Assembly (NCBI GenBank): GCA_963978895.1 | Contig: OZ022242.1 | Coordinates: 19,175,477-19,239,476, forward strand | Origin: Erpobdella octoculata | Taxonomy: Eukaryota > Annelida > Clitellata > Hirudinida > Erpobdellidae | Direction: 5' to 3' | DNA length: 64,000 bases | Shown: positions 45,899 through 58,604 of the stretch, piece after piece | Layout: each line of letters starts with the position of its first letter | How positions within the stretch are numbered: position 1 is the stretch's first letter | The notes under the pieces: generated by a model | Database searches by the model: none | Seen by the model: the letters and a program-made list of their open reading frames with translations, nothing else | Told to the model about the DNA's origin: nothing | Made by a program: the position numbers and the translations under genes

Positions 45899-48628
45899 TT
45901 GCTGAATGAGGTCAATCCTAAAAATTTAAGATTTCCACAATCAATTTCAGAATACCAGCTGAAGGGATGGCAAATATTATCTTCTGGGTTTCAGAAAGAT
46001 GGTTGCAGAGGATTATTATTGTATTATAAAGAGAGTCTTTCAGTAATTGAAATAAATATGAAAATAACATTTCAGGAAAAATTATGCATTAGATTGCTAA
46101 CTTCTAGAGATTTTTTGAATATTTTATTTATTTATAGAAGCCCAAATAGTTTATCAGAAAACAATGAACTTCTTATTGACCTGCTAGAAGAATTCATGTT
46201 GTTGAAAGGTAATCATCTTCTGCTGGGAGATTTTAATTTTCCAGAGATAAATTGGATGACTTCGAGCTGTCAGGGTTTACATACAAGAATCGAAAATAGA
46301 TTTTTGAAGTTTTTGGATGACAGGTTTATGATTCAACACATCACAGAGCCAACCAGGTTTAGACCTGGCCAAACTCCACACTTATTAGATCTTGTGGTAA
46401 CTTCAAGAGAGTCTATAGATAGTATCAGATATCTTTCACCATTGGGAGGCAGCGATCACTCGATTATTTCGTTCAATGTTTGTTTGGAGATTGAAAGCAG
46501 CTCTGGTTGTAACAGTAACAAACGACCTTGTTATGATCTGGGAGATTATACTGGTTTCAATGATTTAATTGGTGGAGCTCTGACTATGGTGCTTGAGGAT
46601 GATATTTCTGTGGAAAATAAGTGGTCGATTTTCCGAGATACGTTGATGGAACTTACAAAGCGATTTGTTCCTCACAGAGCTAAAAATAATAAATTCCGCT
46701 TTAGAATGACACAGGAACTGCGTACACTTATTAAGCTGAAACATCAATGCTGGAGACAAGTTTATAGATATGGGGCGACCGAGAAACTAACTGAGTTTAG
46801 GAAATACCGTCAAAAGGTGAGGGTTTTGTCGGCACAACTTGAAAAAGAAAACCAGAACCTTATTGCTGCAAATTTTAAGACTAATCCCAAGAGATTTTGG
46901 AATTTTGTGCACAAAAAAGCTAAATGCAGAAATTCACCCGGCATGTTGACTGTTGATGGTTCTGTTCTCACAGAGGGATACGAGAAAGCGAAGGCGTTTG
47001 CAGAATTTTTTGCCTCTGTGTATGTGAGTGATACAGGTTCGGGTTTGACAAATATTCTGCCTTTTAGTCCTGGAGTACCTGAGGATGGTATGGATGAAGT
47101 AAAGATAGATTCTGGAATGCTTGGCAAAAAGCTAAGAGAACTTGATGGTAATAAATCGGCTGGACCAGATGGAATTCACCCTAGGGTTCTGAAAGAAACA
47201 TGTGCATCAATTAACGTTTATTTAAAGCATATATTTGAATGTTCATTGCAATCGGGAGAAGTGGTGAGGGATTGGAGATCCAGTTGTGTTGTTCCACTGT
47301 TTAAGAAAGGTCGTAAAGATATAATATCCAATTATAGACCAGTGGCATTGACATCGGTTTGTTGCAGGATACTGGAGTCAATCATTAAAGATCATCTGCT
47401 TGGATATTTTTTGAAAAATAACTTGTTTGCCAGGAACCAGTTTGGATTTCTTCCTTCACGCTCCACAACTCTACAGATGCTTGGTTTCCTTGATGTGCTT
47501 TCTAAGGCTGTGGATGTGGGAAATGAAGTTGATGTGTTATATACTGACCTGGAAAAGGCCTTTGACAAAATTCCGCATGAAAAATTGTTATATAAGTTGG
47601 AGAGATACAAAGTGCATAAACAGATTCTAAAGTGGATTAAAAACTATTTGAAAGACAGAACGTTTAGAGTGAGACTAAATGAAGAGCATTCCGAGGCTTT
47701 ACGGGTGGAGAGTGGTGTTCCTCAGGGTAGTGTGTTGGGTCCTGTATTGTTCCTGATTTATATCAATGACATTTGTACTGTTTGCGAGAATATGTTTCTT
47801 TTTGCGGATGATGCTAAAATATTTAAAGTTTTGAGCAGTAAAGATGATTGTAGCAGGCTGCAGAATGATATCAATAGAGTGGTGGAGTGGTTCAATAGAT
47901 GGCAGATGCAGGTGAATATTGGAAAATGCTGTCTTCTCCATGTTGGGGGGAAGCATTTCATAAATAAATATCATTTGATAGATTTAGATGGCACCACGTG
48001 TGAGATACCAACAATTGAATCAGTCTCGGATCTCGGTATTATTATGGATTCAAAACTGCAATTCAAAGAACATATTTTATCTCGGGTAAAGAAAGCCAAC
48101 ATAATGCTGGGCATAATAGCAAGAAATTTTAGAAAATTGTCAGATGAAGCCTTTATTACTCTATATAAAGCCTTGGTGAGGTCCCAGCTAGAATATGGAG
48201 TACAAGTGTGGAACCCATATAGGCAAGGATTGATCGATGCAGTAGAAAGGGTGCAGAGAAGGGCGACTAAACTGCGGCCATCCTGTGTGGGAATGCCATA
48301 CGAAATGAGATTGAGAAAATTAAAGCTTCCGACATTGAAATATAGAAGAATCAGGGCGGATTTGATTTTATTATTCGATTTGTTGGCTGGAGATCTAAGG
48401 AGCTTGGTTTGTCCGTCCCTGACCTTCTGTACGTATGAAAGAACCAGAGGCCACGATAGAAAGCTGGTGACATCAGGTGCACACAAAGACTGCAGGAAGT
48501 ATTTCTTTGGTAATAGAGTTATTCAGGAGTGGAATAGATTGCCACAGTCGGTCGTGTCAGCTGGAGATAAATATACTTTTAGGATATTATTAGATGCTTT
48601 TTGGGGTGAAAAGGTTTATGAGTTGTGA
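45899..48628 (+). CDS. LINE ORF2: endonuclease-reverse transcriptase (open from 45876)
   Basis: The frame is open without a stop from about 45876, and LPDLILLNEVNPKN at its start belongs to the AP-like endonuclease, so the N-terminus has been lost by truncation; 45899 is a TTG, not a true start. Endonuclease motifs are GDFNFPEINW (residue about 108) and GGSDHS (about 178). RT motifs are NKSAGPDGIHP, SNYRPVALTSV, QFGFLPSRSTT, LYTDLEKAFDKIPH, SGVPQGSVLGPVLFLIYIND, and the catalytic box FADDAKIF. A C-terminal region LYKALVRSQLEYGVQVWNPY to RVIQEWNRLP is typical of CR1/L2/jockey proteins. No frameshift or stop over 909 codons indicates a young copy. Confidence 0.92.
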   Translation: MLNEVNPKNLRFPQSISEYQLKGWQILSSGFQKDGCRGLLLYYKESLSVIEINMKITFQEKLCIRLLTSRDFLNILFIYRSPNSLSENNELLIDLLEEFMLLKGNHLLLGDFNFPEINWMTSSCQGLHTRIENRFLKFLDDRFMIQHITEPTRFRPGQTPHLLDLVVTSRESIDSIRYLSPLGGSDHSIISFNVCLEIESSSGCNSNKRPCYDLGDYTGFNDLIGGALTMVLEDDISVENKWSIFRDTLMELTKRFVPHRAKNNKFRFRMTQELRTLIKLKHQCWRQVYRYGATEKLTEFRKYRQKVRVLSAQLEKENQNLIAANFKTNPKRFWNFVHKKAKCRNSPGMLTVDGSVLTEGYEKAKAFAEFFASVYVSDTGSGLTNILPFSPGVPEDGMDEVKIDSGMLGKKLRELDGNKSAGPDGIHPRVLKETCASINVYLKHIFECSLQSGEVVRDWRSSCVVPLFKKGRKDIISNYRPVALTSVCCRILESIIKDHLLGYFLKNNLFARNQFGFLPSRSTTLQMLGFLDVLSKAVDVGNEVDVLYTDLEKAFDKIPHEKLLYKLERYKVHKQILKWIKNYLKDRTFRVRLNEEHSEALRVESGVPQGSVLGPVLFLIYINDICTVCENMFLFADDAKIFKVLSSKDDCSRLQNDINRVVEWFNRWQMQVNIGKCCLLHVGGKHFINKYHLIDLDGTTCEIPTIESVSDLGIIMDSKLQFKEHILSRVKKANIMLGIIARNFRKLSDEAFITLYKALVRSQLEYGVQVWNPYRQGLIDAVERVQRRATKLRPSCVGMPYEMRLRKLKLPTLKYRRIRADLILLFDLLAGDLRSLVCPSLTFCTYERTRGHDRKLVTSGAHKDCRKYFFGNRVIQEWNRLPQSVVSAGDKYTFRILLDAFWGEKVYEL

Positions 48629-48639
48629 AGACGGGGGTT

Positions 48640-49155
48640 TTAGATGTGTTTTATGTTTAGTTTTTGATCTGCCTCTAATTGCGTGACATTTTGCAATGTT
48701 TTTGGTTTGCTTTGAGGTCGTGTTGGGTTTTAGATAGGTTTTCTGTTTAATTGACACTATGTTTTCGGTTTGCATGTGATGTCGTGCTGGTTTTCTGATT
48801 ACTTTTGAATTGATTCATTCATTGGTGGTGTTGACAGTTTTCTTTTTTTTCGGTTCATTTGTGGGGTCCTGTTGTACTTTTTTTTCTGTTCGTGCGGTTT
48901 TTTTTTTTATATTATTATGTTTTATGTTTAGTTTTTGATCTGACTCCATATGTGCGACATTTTACTGTTTTTGGTTCGCTTGAGAGTTCGCGTTGAGTTT
49001 TAGATATGTTTTCTGTTTAATTGTCATTATGTTTTCGGTTTGCTTGTGATGTCGTGCTGATTTTGGACATGTTTTCTGATTACTTTTGAATTGATTCATT
49101 GGTGGTGTTGACATTTTTCTTTGTTTCCGGTTCGTTTGTGGGGTCGTGTTGTGCT
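48640..49155 (+). repeat. Tandem duplication, about 270 bp, in the LINE 3' UTR
   Basis: The block 48640-48890 (ATGTTTTATGTTTAGTTTTT ... TTCATTGGTGGTGTTGACA) recurs at 48917-49155 with roughly 10-15 percent differences. Confidence 0.85.
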
Positions 49156-49240
49156 TTTTTTCTGTTCGTGTGGTTTTTTTGTTTGTAATTCGGCAAGGAG
49201 TTATTTAACTCGTGTTGACAACATAATAAATAAATATATA

Positions 49241-49430
49241 GGGATTTTAGAATTTTAGGCCTGTAAAAATGGGCAAGGCCTGAAATTTTGGTTTATGAAA
49301 CGGGCCGGGCCGTGCTGTCAACTGCTGTCGACAGGCCGTAAAAATTGACCCGTGCAGTGATCTACTATGGATGCACGGTTAAAATTATCTCTAATTTCAA
49401 GCGAGCAAAGCCGCGACAAGCACTGTTAGT
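49241..49430 (+). mobile_element. Old H1-like Helitron, 3' portion
   Basis: Continues the copy interrupted at 45875 and ends AAGCGAGCAAAGCCGC, then GCACTGTTAG. The CTAG end is mutated to TTAG. Confidence 0.6.
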
Positions 49431-49439
49431 GTGTATTGT

Positions 49440-49970
49440 ATATAAGGTGTGTATATATTCGGTGTCAAAGAAAGCAATATGCATCGGTTACCCTGTATTC
49501 CTTCTAACGACGAGGATAACATAAATGATGATACTTCTGACTCGTCCTCTGACACAAATACTTTGGCTGTTGAGGCTGCTCCTGACGAATCTCATTGTAA
49601 TGTATCTGAGGAAATTCTTGTCTCTTCTAATATAGCACAGCGAAAGCGCAAAATTGATTTCCAATAGTATACATTTTATACTCTTTTGATTTGATAGGTA
49701 GAGTGTTTTTTTGTTTTTTCTTTTGTTAGTGTGCTAATTCTTTGATAATTTCGGTTCTTTCTGCTTGTTTACTTTTCTCGTTTTACATTTGACCCTGAGG
49801 ATGGCTGACATAGCTGAAACGGTCCGTCGGTCTGACAATAAAAGTTTAATGGACAAGTTTTTGGCTAATTGTAGTCTCGAACAGAGAGTTTTGTGCCGAA
49901 AGGTCGAGAATTTGGCTCGAAAAGTTGTTTCTGCCAAATGGCGAGTTGTGTTTCTTGGAGCGTGTCTCAA

Positions 49971-49973
<3 letters not shown>
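49440..49973 (+). mobile_element. Penelope-like element fragment, second family
   Basis: A short acidic ORF end (49476-49667, stop TAG) is followed by untranslated DNA and a hammerhead-like motif at about 49793-49835 (CTGAGGA, GGCT...AGCT, GAAAC, GGTC). Then comes an ORF start MADIAETVRR (49801) ending WRVVFLGACLKD at the (TA)n. The last part aligns with KKWAIVFNKACLKE of the 30524 element, so both are Penelope pLTR regions of different families. Stem I of the hammerhead is imperfect here. Confidence 0.5.
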
Positions 49974-50048
<75 letters not shown>

Positions 50049-50053
50049 GTATG

Positions 50054-50085
<32 letters not shown>

Positions 50086-50103
50086 TGTATGTATGTATGT
50101 ATG
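49974..50103. repeat. (TA)n then (TATG)n microsatellite
   Basis: A TA run changes into TATG repeats. The hAT element at 50104 is inserted in the TATG part, which continues at 50911-50940. Confidence 0.95.
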
Positions 50104-50910
50104 CAATGATGGGCAACAAACTACTTTCAAGTAGTTAAACTTTTCTGTAGTTACATTTACTTTTAAGTAGTTAAACTATGTAGTTAACTACTTTTTGTCA
50201 GAGGTAGTTTAACTAAAGTAGTTAAATACTGTAAAGTAGTTAACTACTTTTAACTACTTTTTTCTATAAACTTGTAACACTAATACATTGCGTTGCTATA
50301 TTAGACCTCACATGATCACCATTAATTATGTTCACCAGCTAATTTATTAAATAAAGCCATGACAAATTGTTTTTTTAATTTATTAATGAAAAGACACATA
50401 TTTTATAAGTTAAATATCCAGTCAATCAATCTACTTCAGACGGTGTCAAACATCGTCTTATTACCTGTAGATGATTATCTTTTGAGTACATGACGCAGGA
50501 AAACAAGCTTTTCAAACATACTGTCAGACACTTTGCACCGTCTTGGCACTAATATTTGACCTGCACAACTGAACAGTCTCTCAACAGCAGCACTGCTTGG
50601 TAGACTTGTATTAAACTTGAGAAAAACTCTTGTTAGATGAGGATACACGAGCAGTGAGTTTGTTGTTGAGTCATTTGAAGCCAGATCTTTGCGTAAAATA
50701 TTATACAGGCTGATTTAACTTTTTTAGACTTTAACTACTTTTAGGTAGTTAAACTAATTGTAGTTAACTACTCTAAAAAGTAGTTAAACTATTCTTTAAC
50801 TACCGGTTACTTTCGGGTAGTTAAACTTTTTGCTTTAACTACTCCCATGTAGTTAAACTAGTAGTTAACTACTAAAGTAGTTAAAAGTAGTTAACTACTG
50901 CCCATCACTG
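50104..50910 (-). mobile_element. hAT transposon, non-autonomous, 807 bp
   Basis: The ends CAATGATGGGCAAC and, inverted, CAGTGATGGGCAGT carry many AGTTAACTAC boxes. The flanks are TATGTATG on both sides, compatible with the 8-bp hAT duplication, although they are part of a TATG microsatellite. A - strand remnant of the hAT C-terminal dimerisation domain is at 50490-50712. Confidence 0.85.
50490..50712 (-). pseudogene. hAT transposase C-terminal domain remnant
   Basis: Reads [20 protein letters not shown], then [20 protein letters not shown], then VFLRHVLK: the hATC motif with [10 protein letters not shown]. The upstream transposase has been deleted. Confidence 0.8.
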
Positions 50911-51387
50911 TATGTATGTATGTATGTATGTATGTGTGTGTGGACCGAAAATAAAATCGGTTCGGCGGAGTTTCATAAAATCGGCGTTACTCGGCGATCG
51001 GCCATTAACACAGCCAAACCGAGTATTTAAAAAAATTGATTATTAATTAATTAAGTTGCAAAATTAAAAAAAAATGTATAGACATGAGTTCTTTTACAAA
51101 TCGACCTGTTGTTCTTTTAGATTATATAGATTAGACATATATATATATATATCAGTGATGGTTTTTAACTACTTTAAAAGTAGTTAACTACTTTATTTAA
51201 CTACTCACAAAAAAAGTAGTTAGTAACTATTTCCTAACTACTTTTAAAAGCAGTAGTTATTAACTACCTACTTAACTACTGCCTAGTAGTTAACTAGTAG
51301 TTAACTACTTTTTAACATTAAAATTTTAAACAAATGTAATTTCCAATAACAAAATATAATTATTTACATTTTTATTTACACAATCAT

Positions 51388-52250
51388 TTACAAAATGATA
51401 CTATCAAAAGCATTTACAGAATATCTAAGATGATCTCTTAAAAAAATCATCATATCAATATGGTTATCAGACAATTTACTTCGTCTGTCAGATAAAATTT
51501 GTCCTGCTACACTAAAAAGTCTTTCAACTGCTGCTGAACTTGGCAATGTTGAATTGAGCTTTATAAATGCTGCACAAACATCTGGATAATGGAAGAGACT
51601 TTGGATGTTCTTGGACGGGTTTGATAAATAATCATTAAGCTGTTCAGCCATTACATTGTCAAAGGAGTTTGGTATGGTATCCATATAGTCGTACCAATCG
51701 TCATTTTCACTGCACTGATCATTGTCAACAGAGGTGATTGTTTTTGAGGTAGAGCTTCTAGATTTACAACCTGCAAAGATATTTATAAAAACAATAATTA
51801 ATAAACAATAATTAAACAATAATGCTGTGTATTGTTAATTGTTAACCAAAAAAAAACCTTTTAACATTTGCAATTAAATACAAGTTAAATAAACCTGATT
51901 TTTCAAGCTCTTGATTCATCTCTTTTATGTAAGCCAATAATTTTTCTTTAATCAAATATTTTTTTTGCTCATCGGACAAAAAATTCAATTTGAATTGGGG
52001 AATTATCGCTGTTGCTAGCAGATACTCTTCATTTCCTAAAACAGGACCAAATCGTTTCTCTATACCCCGAGATAGTGCTTGTATAAGAGGTTTGATGGTT
52101 TTTTCTGAACAGGAATGTAATTTTTTTTGTATTCCAATGATGGTCGGAATTATGTGGCCAATATATGACTTCTCGCTTTGGAAGATATCCATTGCAGTGA
52201 CTATTGGTTTCATAATCTGAAGAAATGATTTCGTTCGTTATACTCATACT
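51388..52250 (-). pseudogene. hAT transposase, C-terminal part in two exons
   Basis: Exon one ends at 51895 (...NQELEKSG) and exon two starts at 51770 (CKSRSSTSK); the intron 51771-51894 has GT-AG ends. The protein contains FLQIMKPIVTAMDIFQSEKS, a segment LATAIIPQFKLNFL, and the hATC domain [20 protein letters not shown], stopping at 51388. The catalytic N-terminal two thirds are missing upstream of 52250. Confidence 0.75.
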
Positions 52251-52518
52251 TGAAAATTTAAATATAAATAGCAAAAATTAACCACAAGTCTTATTCTAAG
52301 CTTAGTATAGTTAGGTTTAACAAATGCTAAAATTAAAATATGATGGTGGGCGCACACAGTTGGCAAAAATAAGCTAACAAACCTTACCAAAAGTAAAACA
52401 CCAAGTAAATTAAACATGTGTAGCATAAAAATAAAAGTTTAAATGATACACGATAAAATTATCTAAAAATACTTAAATGCATTAAACTTTCATAATAAAA
52501 CGATAACTAATATAAACT

Positions 52519-52665
52519 CACTTTTACATGTTTAAGAAAGTTGAATGAATTGGTAACATTTCCAGAAATTCATTTTATGACATGTATCGCATAATGCCGT
52601 AAAATTTTTTTCATCGTCCTTAAAAACTACTTCACTAAAACATTCTTTAATTATTTTGCTATTCA
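52519..52665 (-). pseudogene. hAT transposase BED-finger exon, frameshifted
   Basis: ATG at 52665 starts MNSKIIKECFSEVVFKDDEK, followed by ALCDTCHK. A frameshift is needed to reach SGNVTNSFNFLKHVK before a GTGAG donor. C-x2-C and the NSFNFLKHVK region fit a BED zinc finger, the usual DNA-binding start of hAT transposases. Confidence 0.6.
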
Positions 52666-53025
52666 TTGTAATAGATCGCAACACACTCGTCACCTAATCG
52701 AAAATCGAACCTAACCAAAAATAATAACAAACTTAAACAAACAACGAAGCGGAGAATGAAAAGGAAGAAACAAAGCCAATAAGATAGTGATGTACCAGTA
52801 CATAAATTGAAAAACACAGATGTCGTAATTGTTTTAAAAAAATTAATAAAAAAAATTAAAGTAGTTAAAAAAATAGTTAACTACTGTAGTTAATAACTAT
52901 CTCAAAAATAGTTAACTACTAGTTGATAACTAGTCTCACAAAAAGTAGTTATTAACTATTCCTTAACTACTTTAGAGTAGTTAATAACTAGTAGTTAACT
53001 ATTTATAGTTAGTAACTACCCATCA

Positions 53026-53520
<495 letters not shown>

Positions 53521-53544
53521 ACCAAGAGCGAGAGAAATCTAAAG

Positions 53545-53905
53545 TTAACGTCTACGTAATGTAATGTTTGGGTTATTAATTAAATGAGAAAAAGGGGTGT
53601 TATGGTCACCATTACTAGTCAAAGCAAACAAACGAGGAATGTACAAAGTTCGACTGGTAAGAATCATGGTGAGGGGCCGTCTCGGAGAAGAAGGACGTTC
53701 AATATGACAGTTTCTAGGAAGTAGGTAGGATGGCGAAGAGGAGAAACCATGACCACAGTTTTGGAAATGATATCTTTGGCGGGAAACCTTTGTATTTCCT
53801 GGTGAGGAACTCTTAGTACAGAGTGCAGATCTAATACGTTGTAAGGCAAGGGACATTCAGGTTTGTGCTCCACAGGGGGCACAGGGGCAACATCAGTTGG
53901 GTGAA
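53545..53905 (-). pseudogene. Penelope-like ORF C-terminal tail, second copy
   Basis: An open - frame ends [12 protein letters not shown] at 53545 and contains CTKSSSPGNTKVS and NCHIE, aligning in order with the tail at 30054-30497. Upstream it is cut by (TA)n at 53906. Confidence 0.4.
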
Positions 53906-55124
<1,219 letters not shown>

Positions 55125-55352
55125 TTTTTATTACTTAGCATTCATACTCTGTTTTTATATTATCTAATATCTACTATCGTTGATAACCACATCCGCTGAA
55201 TTCAACAACAATGGACAATTTTTAAATGGAAAACGTGGTTTATAATTATTAATTATGGAATATAACTTTTAATTATTTCCAAACTGTAAATAAAAAGTTT
55301 ATTTGAAAAGAAAGTATGAAAGTGAAGAACACGTGTGTTTATTCATTATTAT

Positions 55353-55396
<44 letters not shown>

Positions 55397-55436
55397 TTAT
55401 CACTGGAATTCAATAAAATCATGCAATGATGTAATG
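55125..55436. other. AT-rich spacer
   Basis: Contains a (TA)n at 55360-55395 and nothing else recognised. Confidence 0.4.
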
Positions 55437-55661
55437 CTAATATGTAATTGGTCGAACTTTTACATTTGACTTTAAACGTCTGACTGGCCTAAAAAGTTGC
55501 GAATTTTTCCTGTTCATAAATGCATTATTCTGGTTTGAATGAATTTCCCAATTTTTGACATTCCATGACGTAATACTAGTTCTTTTATCAAAATCAGAAA
55601 TAATTTTGTTAAGGTCGTTTCTCAGTCTATCCAAACTTTCTTTGTAATAATTTTCCGACAT
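55437..55661 (-). CDS. Unassigned 74-codon ORF downstream of the shared leader
   Basis: ATG at 55661, stop at 55437. The first half is a charged helix (YYKESLDRLRNDLNKIISDF) that could form a coiled coil; the end is basic. I recognise no family. It is preceded within 20 bases by the leader repeat also found upstream of the SERBP1-like retrocopy, so it may be a retrocopy of another small gene or part of an unknown element. Confidence 0.4.
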   Translation of the reverse strand: MSENYYKESLDRLRNDLNKIISDFDKRTSITSWNVKNWEIHSNQNNAFMNRKNSQLFRPVRRLKSNVKVRPITY

Positions 55662-55677
55662 TATTGATTAAATTAAA

Positions 55678-56346
<669 letters not shown>

Positions 56347-56529
56347 TCTATATATATAAAAATGAATGTTTGTATATATGTATATATGTCCTTTATGCAT
56401 TGCTACACCATTCATCCGATCGTAATGAAATTTTCACACAACCTTGAGAGTCAAGGGGAATCAAATATAGAGAAAAAAATTTTGAAATCCGTCACAAAAT
56501 GAGCGGAGCGGAGCGGGTCAGCGAGCGGG

Positions 56530-56565
<36 letters not shown>

Positions 56566-57303
56566 AATGTTTGTCTCTTTCTCTCCCGTTTCCTTTCCCA
56601 CTCCTGCTCGCCTTCCCGTTTTCGGTCGTTTTCCCACTGCCGGTCGCTGTCCCGCTGCCGGTCGCTTTCCCGCTGCCGGTCGCTTTCCCGCTGCCGGTCG
56701 CTTTCCCGCTCCCGGTCGCTTTCCCGCTCCCGGTCGCTTTCCCGCTCCCGGTCGCTGTCCCGTTCCCGCTCACGTTTGCTCTCCCATTCCCGCTCACGCT
56801 TGCTTTTCCGTTCCCGCACGCTGTCCGTTCCGGGTCGCTTTCCCGTTTCTATAATAGACAAACTAACCCACAAACTTTCATATATATATATATATAGTCT
56901 TAGCAAATATATTTTACTTTTTATAGGCTAAAAAAAGTTATGAAAGAATGGAAAAGAAAAAATGAGCGCGAACGGGAACGGGAACGGGAGAGCAGCCGTG
57001 ACCGGGAACGGGAGAGCAAGCGTGAGCGGGAACGGGAAAGCGACCGGGAACGGGAAAGCGACCGGGAACGCGGAAAGCGACTGGAAGCGGGAGACCAAGC
57101 TTGGAAGGAAACGCGAGCAAGAGAGAAAATCGATAACAAAACTTCTGAGCGGGAAAGCGACCGGGAGCTGGAAAACGACCGAGAGCGGAAAAGCGACCGG
57201 GAACGCGACGAAAACGGGAAAATGGAGAAGGAAACGGGAGCGAGAGAGACAAACATTAGAAAAACCTCTAAAAACCCCGGGCAACGCCGGGTAACCCCGC
57301 TAG
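56347..57303 (+). mobile_element. Helitron H2 composite, second locus
   Basis: Starts TCTATATATATAAAAATGAA at 56347 with the conserved CCATTCATCCGATCGTAATG region. It then holds a - oriented minisatellite array (56560-56850) and a + oriented array (56940-57240), and ends with hairpin CCCCGGGCAACGCCGGGTAA and CTAG at 57300-57303, before T. From 56560 onward it is the reverse complement of 35359-36200. No helicase is encoded. Confidence 0.78.
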
Positions 57304-58500
57304 TATACTATAAAGTTCACCTATTCAAAAGGCAACACATACCAATTAGCAAGATTATTTTGATAATTGAGCTTGTGAAGAACTTCTGACAGTATGTTGA
57401 TTCTTCGTTTGTGCATCTTGCATTGTCGATTTAAGTCAGGTTCAAAAAATGCTAGAAACTTAAAAAATAAACTATATTCCTTAATTTCGACTCGTTCGCA
57501 TAAACCTATTCACCTATTTCAAAAGGCAACACATACCAAATAACAAAGCTAAAAATAAGGGTGTTAGTAAAACGTACGATGGTCTAAAACGGGGTAATTA
57601 GCCCTACATAATCTGAACAATAGCGGAATTACCCGGCGTTGTCCGGGGTTATTAGAGGTTTTTCTCTCGTTTTTCTTTCACTCGCTCCCGGAACATTTTT
57701 GACATGTAGGCGATTTTTTTTATTTTTTGGCACACTACAAGCATGGAACCAGCAACCATATTCATTTCTGCGTTCTTGTTGTATACAGCTACTGTTGTGT
57801 TGTGCCTTTGACGAACTGGATGACAGTTATTTTTACAATATTCAGAAATAAATAACTAATCAGACGAATCAAAAAGTTTTCCAAGAACAAGATCAGCCAT
57901 TTCAACTCTACGCACTTTACGGTCTATAACGCCAAAAAAAGGATAGATTGAAATATTACAAGATATAAATTTACATAGAACAACTACTATATGCAATAAA
58001 AATTACATTGATAAAAATTTAGTTTTTAAAATTGGCCCGCAGAAGTAATTTTTATGGCTTGGTTTGGGTGGCCCGAAATTAGGCCGCAGAAATAATTTGT
58101 ATAGGTTGTTTTGGGTGGCCCAAAATTGGGTCGCAGAAGAATTAATCTTTAATTTTTTACAAGGTGGTTACAAATCTAGAAACGCTATGACTATTTTTGT
58201 ACAAACAGCGCATTCATTTAGGGGAGCAGAAAATTAGATTAGCACTTTTAAAATCAGACCAATAAGGAATTTCCATAGAGAGCAGATCCAGGTTTAAGAA
58301 AAAGATGACAGACAAAAAGACAAGAGATGCAGAAAAAAACAGGAGGGTCATGTTTGAATGACTTGATCGTTTCCATTCTGAATTCCAAATTAGATCAAAC
58401 GCCACCAAAAAAATATCCGCCTTGTTTGAAGCTTTTAGATAACGTTTATTATAGTGGTTTAGAAGACTGTATCCGCCTATAGACAACCATTTCGAATAAA
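57304..58500. other. Spacer with H2 scrap, duplicated 28-bp block and tandem repeat
   Basis: CACCTATTCAAAAGGCAACA occurs at 57317 and, with one insertion, at 57509. A decayed H2 3' end in - orientation lies at 57613-57690. A roughly 52-bp unit (GGTGGCCC-AAATT-GG-CGCAGAA) repeats about 2.5 times at 58033-58140. A - frame near 57930-57830 (RKVRRVEMADLVLGKLFDSS) is open but short and unassigned. Confidence 0.5.
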
Positions 58501-58604
58501 AAAAAAATAATAATAAAAATAATAATAATACTAATAAATAAAATTTAAAAAAATAATAATAATAGATAAATAAACTAATAAAAAATAAATAATTTGTATA
58601 AAAA

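Larger units (their letters stand above)
45876..49240 (+). mobile_element. Non-LTR retrotransposon (CR1/jockey-type LINE), 5'-truncated
   Basis: Begins inside the endonuclease domain directly after H1 sequence and ends with an AATAAATAAATA tail at 49218-49235. It carries one long ORF2, and the 3' untranslated region contains a tandem duplication. It inserted into an older Helitron. Confidence 0.88.

Noticed and set aside
45899..45901. Start codon of the LINE ORF2
   Set aside because: It is TTG inside an already open frame whose upstream codons still encode endonuclease; the real start was lost by 5' truncation.
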